A stretch of DNA of 54,705 nucleotides from contig CAZCSK010000012.1 in assembly GCA_964501265.1 (NCBI GenBank), forward strand, positions 1 to 54,705. Reading direction: 5' to 3'. Below are positions 42,131 to 49,437 of the stretch, in pieces. The position numbers and the translations under genes are program-made. Within the stretch, counting starts at the first letter, position 1; the number at the start of each line of letters is the position of its first letter. Below the pieces are notes generated by a model, which saw only the letters and a program-made list of their open reading frames with translations, was not told the DNA's origin and searched no databases. The stretch is from CAZCSK01 sp964501265 (GTDB lineage: Bacteria > Actinomycetota > CADDZG01 > JAHWKV01).

Positions 42131-43536
42131 CGGGTTGAAGGGCCCCTGAAAGGCAGCCTTATCGAGAATGTCGAGCCCAGTCCCGGCGTGCTGGTAACTA
42201 CAACGGTGCCGCCGTGTGCTTCTGTCATATGTTTGACGATATAAAGCCCGAGCCCCGACCCGCCGGCATCTCGCGTCTCGGGGGCGACCAGCCGGCGGAA
42301 CTTGTCGAACAGATGCGTCACCTCCTCCGGGCCCATGCCGGGCCCGAAGTCTTCAACGGCGACTTCAGCTGAATCTTTATCGTGTCCCAGAAGAATCTTT
42401 ACTTCACTTGTCGCGGGGGAGTACTTAAGGGCGTTTTCCAGCAAGTTCGACAGGATGTCGTCAACGGCGTCCGGGTCAGCTCGCACTGTTGGCAGGGTAG
42501 GGTCTGTCTCAAGGGTAATCTTGCGCTGCGGCCATTTTGATTGGAGTTCGGCAGCCAACTTCGTCGTCATGGCTTCGAGGTCGACGTCGGTGAGCGTCAG
42601 TTTGAGGCGATGTGACTCGATCCGCCCGACTGCGAGAAGATCGTCGACCAGCTCGTTCAACCGATCAGTCTGCGCGTCCATCGTCTGCAAGAATTCGCGC
42701 CGAGTTTCCAGTGGCATATCGCCTCCCCGGACCAAACTGCGAATGAAACCCTTCATCGCGGTGAGGGGGCCACGCAGCTCGTGCGAAACTATCGACACGA
42801 AGTCGCCTTGCATGATTTCCAGGTCCCTAGCGCGCGTCACATCCCGCAGCGAGCCGACGGCAAAAGCGATGCGTCCATCGGCGTCCGTGACAGGCGCGAA
42901 GGCGCCGGAGATCCAAACTGGGGGCCGCTCTTCGCTGCGCACCTGAAACAAGTGATCCTTGAGGGTCTCGCCCGTCATGACCACCTGCTCAAAGGGACAT
43001 GAGGCGCCGCAGGCAAGCTTATCCCCGGCCCCCGCCTGCCGGCAGCCGAACAGTTCCTCGCATCGCAATCCCTTGGCCCGGTATTCGGTGAGGCCAGTCA
43101 TGTCCTGAAGGGCGGGGTTCGCCCGCGCGATGCGCAGGTGCGGGTCCACCACGCAGATCCCGTCCGCCGATGCCAGAAGGATGGCCGCCACCGTGTCTCG
43201 CTCCTTTTGAACCTCATGGAGCAACTCCAGCCGAGCCGATAGCCGAGCGCTTTCGATCCTGTGGGAGACCAGATCGCCCGACAGCTTTCGCAGCGATCTC
43301 TCTCTTTCGAAGCTGTAAAACGAGAAAGCGACGACGAGGATGACCAAGCTTATTTGGATGAACCGATAATTAAGCCCCTCTATAGAGGGAAGCTGCTCCC
43401 GAAGAGCGGAAATGAGCACCGCGACACCCACCGCAAGGGCCATGGAGACGCTGATGAGCCCTGCGAGCATCCCCATGCGGGTGGCCCCGGGAATAGGTTC
43501 GCGGCCAGCACCCTGGTGTTCTGGATCGTCGGACAT
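42127..43536 (-). CDS. Membrane sensor histidine kinase with Cys-rich PAS domain
   Basis: ATG 43536 gives 469 residues. Two membrane spans (about 22-45 and 59-76) with a very short external loop are followed by a coiled segment. A PAS domain (about 115-235) contains four Cys (159, 165, 176, 180: CEELFGC and ACGASCPFEQ). HisKA follows with His252 (SIVSHELRGPL), then HATPase_c (NALKYSP, DFGPGM, GSGLGLYIVKHM). The Cys cluster could bind a metal or Fe-S centre or sense redox. GATAAT seven bases before the ATG suggests a leaderless start; an upstream in-frame ATG at 43554 lies before that hexamer. It is co-transcribed with the GAF kinase. Confidence 0.9.
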   Translation of the reverse strand: MSDDPEHQGAGREPIPGATRMGMLAGLISVSMALAVGVAVLISALREQLPSIEGLNYRFIQISLVILVVAFSFYSFERERSLRKLSGDLVSHRIESARLSARLELLHEVQKERDTVAAILLASADGICVVDPHLRIARANPALQDMTGLTEYRAKGLRCEELFGCRQAGAGDKLACGASCPFEQVVMTGETLKDHLFQVRSEERPPVWISGAFAPVTDADGRIAFAVGSLRDVTRARDLEIMQGDFVSIVSHELRGPLTAMKGFIRSLVRGGDMPLETRREFLQTMDAQTDRLNELVDDLLAVGRIESHRLKLTLTDVDLEAMTTKLAAELQSKWPQRKITLETDPTLPTVRADPDAVDDILSNLLENALKYSPATSEVKILLGHDKDSAEVAVEDFGPGMGPEEVTHLFDKFRRLVAPETRDAGGSGLGLYIVKHMTEAHGGTVVVTSTPGLGSTFSIRLPFRGPSTR

Positions 43537-43543
43537 TGAGTTT

Positions 43544-43549
43544 ATTATC
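43544..43549 (-). promoter_or_regulatory. -10 hexamer GATAAT of the histidine-kinase pair
   Basis: GATAAT on the minus strand, seven bases, then ATG at 43536; no Shine-Dalgarno sequence. The dispersed element copy C begins about 25 bases further upstream. Confidence 0.4.
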
Positions 43550-43573
43550 GGCATTGCGCCCGGATTATCAATT

Positions 43574-43646
43574 GATTTCGGGGGTTCGCAGCTTCTGGCG
43601 CTCCCAAGCCGTACCGCCGGGCCGCTGCTACCCCCCGGGCCCCCCC
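43574..43646 (-). repeat. Dispersed palindromic element, copy C (upstream of the kinase pair)
   Basis: On the minus strand this is nearly identical to copy D in helY, differing by one single-base indel and only a few substitutions. TTGATTTCGGGG at its plus-strand left edge (43572-43583) recurs immediately after its other edge (43647-43658), a 12-base direct repeat. It is intergenic, between the kinase pair and the lytic-enzyme gene. Confidence 0.88.
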
Positions 43647-43669
43647 TTGATTTCGGGGTTCCTTCGTGC

Positions 43670-43687
43670 TACGAACAGCTGTTCGTA
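43670..43687. promoter_or_regulatory. Perfect 18-bp palindrome resembling a LexA/DinR SOS box
   Basis: TACGAACAGCTGTTCGTA is perfectly self-complementary and contains CGAAC-N4-GTTCG, the consensus bound by LexA of Gram-positive bacteria and actinobacteria. It lies 165 bases before the lytic-enzyme gene and 134 bases before the kinase pair; a TTGACT follows at 43695-43700 without a clear -10. Which gene it controls is uncertain. Confidence 0.55.
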
Positions 43688-43741
43688 GGAGTCCTTGACT
43701 TATTCGGCCCGGTCGGGCAGGGTAAGAGCCTAAGTGGGGCG

Positions 43742-43803
43742 CGGACAATCGATTTGTCCGGATTCTAAGCTCCAGCGGTCAGTCGCCGGACGGCGAGCGT
43801 CCG
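43742..43803 (+). promoter_or_regulatory. Structured leader with two hairpins before the lytic-enzyme gene
   Basis: CGGACAA-TCGAT-TTGTCCG (43742-43760) and CGGACG-GCGAG-CGTCCG (43787-43803) are two perfect stems in the leader of the 43853 gene, followed by GAAGGAG and the start. Actinobacterial cell-wall hydrolases often have a c-di-AMP riboswitch; I could not match that consensus by eye. Confidence 0.35.
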
Positions 43804-43852
43804 ATTTCCCCCTCGAAGTGGCGCAGGGGCGCGCACGTTTGAAGGAGTAGCC

Positions 43853-44443
43853 ATGTTTCGAGTAGGCAACGCGATGAGAGTGCGGATGTTGGCCAAAGCG
43901 ATGCTCGTCGCGATTGTTTGGACGGCGGCGGTACCTCCGTTGACGTCTTCAGGCACGCGCCGAGTCCAAGCTAACACCGCCCCTAGCGTGTCGCCTGAGC
44001 CAGAAGTGGGTATGGCGAGGACGCGCCTCAGAATCGAGGCTCTTGATCCACGGAATCGGCCGCCTGAAGAATCAGCAGTTCTAGGGCTGCAGAAGTTCTT
44101 AAACTCCCACAGTTCTCCAATGGCGCCTCACGCAGAAGAAATTCTTAAGGCCGCCGCCCGTTACGGGGTGGATCATCGCCTGGTAGTAGCGATTGCCGGG
44201 GTGGAATCCACTTTCGGTCGCCACTGCCGCGGCTTCAATGCTTGGGGGTGGAACAACGGTTCCACCCGATGGAGCTCTTGGCCGGCCTCAATAGACTCCT
44301 ATACGAAGGCATTCGCACGGGGATATCCCGACCGCGCCAACATCAAGCGTTTCGCCCGTCGATATAACCCAAATACCCCGACGGCGTGGGCCTCCAAGGT
44401 TGCCTATTTCATAACCGCAATCGATCGGACAAGCGCCCTTTGA
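43853..44443 (+). CDS. Secreted lysozyme-fold (transglycosylase-like) protein
   Basis: The 196-residue protein has a signal peptide (MRVRMLAKAMLVAIVWTAA). The C-terminal domain (about residues 90-196) has the lysozyme-like core AARYGVDHRLVVAIAGVESTFG, with the likely catalytic Glu in GVEST, then GFNAWGWNNGSTRWSSW. It probably cleaves peptidoglycan outside the cell. The ribosome-binding site is AAGGAG nine bases upstream. The roughly 290-base region before it holds a dispersed repeat, a LexA-like palindrome and two hairpins, suggesting elaborate control. Family call good; exact bond cleaved not known. Confidence 0.83.
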   Translation: MFRVGNAMRVRMLAKAMLVAIVWTAAVPPLTSSGTRRVQANTAPSVSPEPEVGMARTRLRIEALDPRNRPPEESAVLGLQKFLNSHSSPMAPHAEEILKAAARYGVDHRLVVAIAGVESTFGRHCRGFNAWGWNNGSTRWSSWPASIDSYTKAFARGYPDRANIKRFARRYNPNTPTAWASKVAYFITAIDRTSAL

Positions 44444-44527
44444 CTGTCGAGTGATTCGCAGCTTTCACCTAAATCTCAACGCCTCTTCGACCGATAGTGA
44501 AGATGTAATGAATCGGGAGATAGGCAA

Positions 44528-44848
44528 ATGAGCAACATCAAGGCTACGTGCCCAACTTGCGGCGAGGTTAGTCTCACGCCGCAAGACATCGGTCTTCATA
44601 TCGAGTCTTCCTCGCAGGAGGGAAGTTACCGATTCGATTGCCCCAGTTGTGACTTGGCGATCGAACGACCTGCCGACGCCCGGATCATCCAACTGCTCAT
44701 TTCGGGCGGAGTGACACCCGAGCCCCTCTTGGTACCCGATCTAAGGTCGGTCCGCCCGGCGTTCACTTACGACGATCTGCTCGATTTCCACCTTGAACTC
44801 GAGGACGACAGGGCAATAGCGACTTTCTTCAGCAAGAGCCACTCCTAA
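44528..44848 (+). CDS. Small zinc-ribbon protein
   Basis: The 106-residue protein has CPTCGEV (Cys8, Cys11) and CPSCDLA (about Cys38, Cys41), a four-Cys zinc ribbon, followed by an acidic, helical C-terminal part (YDDLLDFHLELEDD). GGGAGATAGGC precedes the ATG. It has no membrane segment. I know similar small ribbons upstream of tat genes in actinobacteria but no function. It could be a nucleic-acid-binding or regulatory protein. Confidence 0.7.
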   Translation: MSNIKATCPTCGEVSLTPQDIGLHIESSSQEGSYRFDCPSCDLAIERPADARIIQLLISGGVTPEPLLVPDLRSVRPAFTYDDLLDFHLELEDDRAIATFFSKSHS

Positions 44849-44877
44849 CCCCCGAACCCCGAACCCCCCGGGGGAAT

Positions 44878-44883
44878 TACTAT
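44878..44883 (+). promoter_or_regulatory. -10 hexamer TACTAT before tatA
   Basis: TACTAT, six bases, then ATG at 44890, with no Shine-Dalgarno sequence: a probable leaderless tatA message. The bases just before (GAACCCCCCGG) resemble the right end of the dispersed element. Confidence 0.4.
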
Positions 44884-44889
44884 TGCCCT

Positions 44890-45132
44890 ATGGGTAGGTT
44901 CGGAGCGAGCGAGATCGTCATCATCGCGGTGTTCGCCTTGCTTGTTTTCGGGCCCCGGCGCTTGCCCGAAATGGCGCGAAGCGCAGGCAAGGCCCTGCGG
45001 GAGTTCCGCAGAGCCACCGCGGAGGTAACGGATGAATTGCGCAGCATCGGGGAGTTAGGTTCCGACAGGGATACCGCCGTGCCTCCGACGAACCGTCCCG
45101 GCCCCCGGCCTTCACTGCCTCCCGATGGTTAG
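44890..45132 (+). CDS. tatA: Twin-arginine translocase subunit TatA
   Basis: The 80-residue protein has one N-terminal membrane helix (ASEIVIIAVFALLVFGP), the FGP hinge, an amphipathic helix (RRLPEMARSAGKALREFRRA) and a Pro-rich tail. TatA assembles the pore through which folded proteins with RR signal peptides are exported. It overlaps tatC by eight bases. In mycobacteria tatA follows pafC directly. TatB-like function cannot be excluded for such short subunits. Confidence 0.92.
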   Translation: MGRFGASEIVIIAVFALLVFGPRRLPEMARSAGKALREFRRATAEVTDELRSIGELGSDRDTAVPPTNRPGPRPSLPPDG

Positions 45133-45895
45133 AGCTTTACCCAAAATCTTTTCTCGCCGGTCGGGTGCCCATACGACCGCAATGTCACTGCTCGAGCACC
45201 TCGATGAACTGCGAGTGCGGCTATTCAAAAGCGTCCTCGCCTTCTTTGTGTGTGCGGTAGCCTCTTGGTTTTTCTACGATGACATTCTCGGGCTACTAGT
45301 TGCTCCGCTGAAGGACCTACCCGAACAGCACAAGATTCTTCGGGGGGGCAAACTGATTTTTACGTCCCCGCCGGAGGCGCTGTTCGTGCGCCTCAAAGTC
45401 ACAGCCTTCGCCGGATTTGTGTTTGCCCTCCCGGTGATTCTCTGGCAGTTATGGCGTTTCATTACCCCCGGCCTCTATCGCCGAGAACGTCGCATGGCCG
45501 TCCCTTTCGTCGGGGCGTCGATGCTGCTCTTTGCCGCTGGGACGACGCTTGCGCTCGTGACGCTTCCTCAAACTCTTGAACTGTTAGTCAGGCTCGCGGG
45601 GTCCGACTTCGTCTTGCTGCCGCGGGCTTCCGAGTACCTCTCATTTGTTTTGTTGCTCGTTATCGCCTTCGGGGCGACATTTGAATTTCCGCTTGTACTC
45701 ATTTTTCTCTCGCTTGCCGGCATTGTGTCGAGCCAGCGTCTACGCAAGGGGCGCCGGACGGCATTCATAGTCGTACTTGTGGTGGCCGCTGCGGTTACCC
45801 CGACTCAAGATCCCTTGACCATGATGGCCCTGGCGATTCCGCTAGCCTTGCTCTATGAGGCGACGATCCTCACGGTGCGATTGCTGAAGCGGTAG
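45125..45895 (+). CDS. tatC: Twin-arginine translocase subunit TatC
   Basis: The 256-residue polytopic protein contains the TatC signature MSLLEHLDELRVRLFKSVLAF near its start and six membrane spans (LPVILWQLWRFITPGLYRRER, AVTPTQDPLTMMALAIPLALLYE). It recognises twin-arginine signal peptides. ATG 45125 overlaps tatA; a second ATG at 45182 (MSLLEH) would give the usual family length and is equally possible. Very confident on family. Confidence 0.95.
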   Translation: MVRALPKIFSRRSGAHTTAMSLLEHLDELRVRLFKSVLAFFVCAVASWFFYDDILGLLVAPLKDLPEQHKILRGGKLIFTSPPEALFVRLKVTAFAGFVFALPVILWQLWRFITPGLYRRERRMAVPFVGASMLLFAAGTTLALVTLPQTLELLVRLAGSDFVLLPRASEYLSFVLLLVIAFGATFEFPLVLIFLSLAGIVSSQRLRKGRRTAFIVVLVVAAAVTPTQDPLTMMALAIPLALLYEATILTVRLLKR

Positions 45896-45901
45896 TAAAC
45901 T
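45896..45901 (+). promoter_or_regulatory. -10 hexamer TAAACT before the 45910 gene
   Basis: TAAACT, eight bases, then ATG at 45910, no Shine-Dalgarno sequence. It overlaps the tatC stop codon region. Confidence 0.3.
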
Positions 45902-45909
45902 GCGCCGCT

Positions 45910-46698
45910 ATGGCAAAGACCAAAGTGCCGCCGCGTAAAATCATTAAAGCCCGAGGAACGCTCCCTGTCCCCAGGATCGCCCCGAAGCGCTCAATCACCG
46001 TTTGGTACAAGCGGCGAGGCATTGTCGTAATTGGGGGAATACTTGCCCTCGGCTTGTTAGTGGGTGCAGTGCTAATCACTCGAAACATCATCGACAACAT
46101 CAACACGAAGAAGGACAACGGCCGGGCGGTAGGCCTGTTTGACCGTAAGGTCAAGCTCCTCCAGCAGCCATTCCAGCAAGTCCTTGGCGATATGAACAAG
46201 GCGCCACAGGAATTCGCGGCGGGCAAACTTTCCGCCGAGGAGTACAAGAAGGCAGCGGTGGCCTGGGTAGAGGAGTTTCGTAAACTCGACTTTGGGCTAC
46301 GCGAACGCAAGATTCCGGCCAACATGCCTGGGCTCGAGCAGGCTCGGGCCCACTTCGTGCAGGGAACCGTGCTCTATATAGACGCAGCGAAGATGTTTCA
46401 CTTGTCCGCCGACCTCACCGATCCCATCTTGAGGGACGATGCTATAAAACAAGGTAACAACATGATTGCCCACGCCACCTCGGTCTACGGCCTCGGCCAG
46501 AGAAAACTGATATCCCTCAAGAAGCAATTCGGCCTCAAAGGTGCCGACGAGGAAGCCAAAGTTCTCGGACCGATCCCGCTGCCCGAAGAGGAAGTAACGC
46601 CTCCGCCTCCACCGGGTCTTGAGGAGGCCCTCCAGGACGCCGGCGCAGATCTAACCCAGCAACCCCCGCCGGATCAGAACCCTCCACCCTCCCCCTGA
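45910..46698 (+). CDS. Single-pass membrane protein of unknown function
   Basis: The 262-residue protein has a very basic cytoplasmic N-terminus (KTKVPPRKIIKAR, APKRS, KRRG) and one membrane helix (GIVVIGGILALGLLVGAVLI, about residues 37-56). A helical extracytoplasmic domain of about 150 residues follows, then a Glu/Pro-rich tail with PPPPPG and PPPDQNPPPSP. I recognise no family. It sits between tatC and helY. The tail could reach through the cell wall. Not a lipoprotein and without enzyme motifs. Confidence 0.65.
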   Translation: MAKTKVPPRKIIKARGTLPVPRIAPKRSITVWYKRRGIVVIGGILALGLLVGAVLITRNIIDNINTKKDNGRAVGLFDRKVKLLQQPFQQVLGDMNKAPQEFAAGKLSAEEYKKAAVAWVEEFRKLDFGLRERKIPANMPGLEQARAHFVQGTVLYIDAAKMFHLSADLTDPILRDDAIKQGNNMIAHATSVYGLGQRKLISLKKQFGLKGADEEAKVLGPIPLPEEEVTPPPPPGLEEALQDAGADLTQQPPPDQNPPPSP

Positions 46699-46701
46699 GC
46701 A

Positions 46702-46722
46702 GGGGGCGGGGGTAGCAGCGGC
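46702..46722 (+). repeat. Fragment of the dispersed element at the helY start
   Basis: GGGGGCGGGGGTAGCAGCGG matches the left end of the full copies and abuts the GTG start of helY at 46723, in the same orientation as the full copy inside helY. It displaces any Shine-Dalgarno sequence. Confidence 0.55.
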
Positions 46723-49437
46723 GTGAAAGACTTCGCCGAACGCTACGACTTCGAGCTCGACGAGTTCCAGGTCCGGGCCGCATCGGCTCTTGCCCGGGGC
46801 GAATCCGTACTCGTGGCGGCGCCGACGGGCGCCGGCAAGACCGTCGTTGGGGAGTATGCCGTTTGGCTTGCTCTTTCCCATGGCGGAAAGGCCTTCTACA
46901 CAACCCCGCTCAAGGCCCTCTCCAACCAGAAATTCAACGACTTGGTTTCGGATCACGGACCCAAAAACGTTGGTCTTCTTACGGGCGACAACTCGATCAA
47001 TGCCTCGGCCCGAGTCGTAGTGATGACAACCGAAGTGCTCCGCAACATGATCTACGAGCGGTCCGAATTGCTCGACGGACTCCGCTACGTGGTGCTGGAC
47101 GAAGTCCATTATCTTCAGGACCGCTACCGGGGAGCGGTGTGGGAGGAAGTGATCATCCATCTTCCGATAGACGTACGGATTGTCTCCTTGTCCGCAACGG
47201 TGTCCAACGCCGAGGAATTTGCTGACTGGATACAGACTCTGCGCGGGCCAACTACCGTGATCATCGAAGAGAACCGGCCCGTGGAACTCGTTAATCACTA
47301 TTACGTCGATGGCGCGCTTTATCCGATGTTCACCGATGGGGGAGATGAGCCGACTCCGAATCCCCAGATTCGTAAGCTTGACTCGGTATCGCGGGCGCCC
47401 GCTCATCGTCGCCACTCGGGGGGCCGGGGGGTAGCAGCGGCCCGGCGGTACGGCTCGGGAGCGCCAGGAGCTGCGAACCCCCGGAATCGGGGAAGGGGTC
47501 GGCGGACGTTCGACCGGAATCTGCCGCTGCGGACCGATGTCGCAGAGTCGCTCAGGGAAGCCAACATGCTTCCTGCCATCTACTTCATCTTCTCGCGAAA
47601 GGGATGCGACGCAGCGGTTCAGCAATGCATGCGGGAGCGATTCTCTTTGACCACGGACTTCGAGCGCGAGCAGATTCGCGAGATCGCTCAGCGCCGTTGC
47701 TCGTACCTTGATCCGGCCGACTTGGACGTTCTCGGGTATGAGGTCTGGATGGAGGCGTTGCTGGCCGGAGTCGCCGCCCATCATGCGGGTTTAATTCCCG
47801 CCTTCAAAGAGACCGTGGAGGAATTGTTTCAAGCAGGAATTGTAAAGATCGTATTCGCCACCGAAACGCTGTCACTCGGGATCAACATGCCGGCGCGGAC
47901 GGTCGTGATTGAGAGTTTGAATAAGTTCACGGGGGAGCGACATGAAATGTTGACGGCTGGACAGTTTACCCAGTTGACCGGACGGGCCGGCCGCCGCGGA
48001 ATCGACTTGGTGGGGCACGCCGTGGTGCCGCGCCAGCGCGAAATCGCCTTCCAGCAAATAGCGGGTCTTGCGTCAACCCGCACCTACCCGCTGGTCTCCT
48101 CATTCCAGCCGTCCTACAACATGGCAACCAACCTGGCAAGAAACTACACGCGTAAGGAAGCAGGTCACCTGCTCAACTCCTCCTTCGCGCAGTATCACGC
48201 CGACAAAGACGTCGTGGTTTGGGAACGTCAGGTCGAGCGAAACGATGCCTATCTGGCCTCCTACCGCGAAAAAATGGTTTGCGATGATGGAGACTTCGCC
48301 GACTACTGGCGTCTGGTCGAAAGGACGAGGGCCATCCAGGGATCGGCCCAGCATTCGCGGAGCGACCGGATCAAAGAGCAGACTCGTTCATTCCTAGCTT
48401 CGGCACGGCCTGGTCAGGTCTTCTTGGTTCCGTCAGGCCGCGCCGCGGGGCCGGTAGTTGTATGGGACGCAGGACGATCCAGGAGAGGGGAACCTCGGTT
48501 GGTGGCGTTGACGCCGAATCGCCGACTGGCGCATTTGAGCGTCGGCGATTTTCCAGAGCCGCCTCGGGTCGTAGCGAACTTGACTGCAATGATGAAGGGC
48601 GCTCGCTCGCGGGGCAAAGGGAATGAGGATCATGATCTTCGAAAGCGCGTCGCCGCAGCTCTGTCCGCGCTCGACCTTCCGATGGACAGTGTTACCCATC
48701 CAGCGGCAGACAATGAAGCAGAGTTCGAGGCGCATCGCCAAATGGTTGCGCACCCGTGTCATGAATGTAAGGACCGAGACAAGCACGGCCAGTGGGCGGA
48801 GCGGGCATCACGTTTGGAACGTGAAAACTCTGGCCTGCTCAAGAGGGTCCGGTCCCGGACTCAAACACTCTCGCGTCGGTTCGAACGCATCCTCGAAATT
48901 CTTGACGACTTGGGTTATCTCGACGACTTCACCCTGACCGCGAAGGGATCGGTGCTGGCCCGTATTTACAATGAGAACGACTTGCTAATAGCGGAAGTAT
49001 TGTCCCGAGGGTGGCTCAACGAACTCGGGCGCGAGGAGCTGGCGGCGATCGTATCGACTTTCGTTTTCGAGAGCAGAGGCCCCTATGAAGTTGCGGGCGA
49101 TCTACCCAATGCTGCGACCAAGAAGGTCTATGGAAAGATCGCCCGTCTCGAGCAGAGGCTGACACGCACCGAAGCGCGAGCCGGCCTTGAGCTGACCCGG
49201 GGCACTGAGGCCGGTTTTGCTGTTTCCGCCTTCGATTGGTGCAACGGCAAGGCCTTGGAAGAGGTTCTCGACGAGGAGTCCACTCCGGGCGATTTCATCC
49301 GCTCGTGCAAACAAACTATCGACCTGCTTCGCCAGATACGGGAGGCGGCAGGGGAGAGCGAACTGGCCGGACGATTGGCTGACGCCGCACAGCAGATGAA
49401 TCGTGGAGTGATTGCCTACACGGGAGTGACGGCTTGA
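46723..49437 (+). CDS. helY: Ski2/Dob1-type superfamily 2 helicase HelY, carrying an in-frame repeat
   Basis: The 904-residue protein has a helicase core with Walker A APTGAGKT, DEVH box (LDEVHYLQDR), SLSATVSN, the C-terminal RecA motifs (TETLSLGINMPARTVV, LTGRAGRRGID) and a DSHCT-type domain at the end. Actinobacterial HelY is an RNA/DNA helicase related to eukaryotic exosome helicases. Residues about 232-255 (GGRGVAAARRYGSGAPGAAN) are encoded by the dispersed palindromic element (47418-47488), inserted without breaking the frame in the variable loop before LPAIYFIFSRKGCD. The GTG start fits the family N-terminus (FAERYDFELDEFQ). Order tatA-tatC-helY is conserved in mycobacteria. Confidence 0.95.
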   Translation: MKDFAERYDFELDEFQVRAASALARGESVLVAAPTGAGKTVVGEYAVWLALSHGGKAFYTTPLKALSNQKFNDLVSDHGPKNVGLLTGDNSINASARVVVMTTEVLRNMIYERSELLDGLRYVVLDEVHYLQDRYRGAVWEEVIIHLPIDVRIVSLSATVSNAEEFADWIQTLRGPTTVIIEENRPVELVNHYYVDGALYPMFTDGGDEPTPNPQIRKLDSVSRAPAHRRHSGGRGVAAARRYGSGAPGAANPRNRGRGRRTFDRNLPLRTDVAESLREANMLPAIYFIFSRKGCDAAVQQCMRERFSLTTDFEREQIREIAQRRCSYLDPADLDVLGYEVWMEALLAGVAAHHAGLIPAFKETVEELFQAGIVKIVFATETLSLGINMPARTVVIESLNKFTGERHEMLTAGQFTQLTGRAGRRGIDLVGHAVVPRQREIAFQQIAGLASTRTYPLVSSFQPSYNMATNLARNYTRKEAGHLLNSSFAQYHADKDVVVWERQVERNDAYLASYREKMVCDDGDFADYWRLVERTRAIQGSAQHSRSDRIKEQTRSFLASARPGQVFLVPSGRAAGPVVVWDAGRSRRGEPRLVALTPNRRLAHLSVGDFPEPPRVVANLTAMMKGARSRGKGNEDHDLRKRVAAALSALDLPMDSVTHPAADNEAEFEAHRQMVAHPCHECKDRDKHGQWAERASRLERENSGLLKRVRSRTQTLSRRFERILEILDDLGYLDDFTLTAKGSVLARIYNENDLLIAEVLSRGWLNELGREELAAIVSTFVFESRGPYEVAGDLPNAATKKVYGKIARLEQRLTRTEARAGLELTRGTEAGFAVSAFDWCNGKALEEVLDEESTPGDFIRSCKQTIDLLRQIREAAGESELAGRLADAAQQMNRGVIAYTGVTA
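47418..47488 (+). repeat. Dispersed palindromic element, copy D (in-frame inside helY)
   Basis: This 71-bp copy reads GGGGGG at its left end, then TAGCAGCGGCCCGGCGGTAC, and ends CTGCGAACCCCCGGAATC. It closely matches the intergenic copy C. It encodes GGRGVAAARRYGSGAPGAAN in the helY frame. The two ends pair (GGGGG-nnn-GCAGC with GCTGC-nnn-CCCCC) and an inner GGCG/CGCC stem is possible. Confidence 0.92.

Noticed and set aside
44452..44463. TTCGCAGCTT resembling the right end of the dispersed element
   Set aside because: Only ten bases match and no other part of the element is nearby; chance cannot be excluded.
5264..47488. Insertion sequence or integron as source of the dispersed element
   Set aside because: No transposase, integrase or attC-like site is seen in the window; copies are about 75 bp and non-coding for any enzyme, so any mobilising enzyme must be elsewhere.
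46651..47784. 377-codon minus-strand frame opposite helY
   Set aside because: Antisense shadow of the helicase; no start signal and no recognisable domain.
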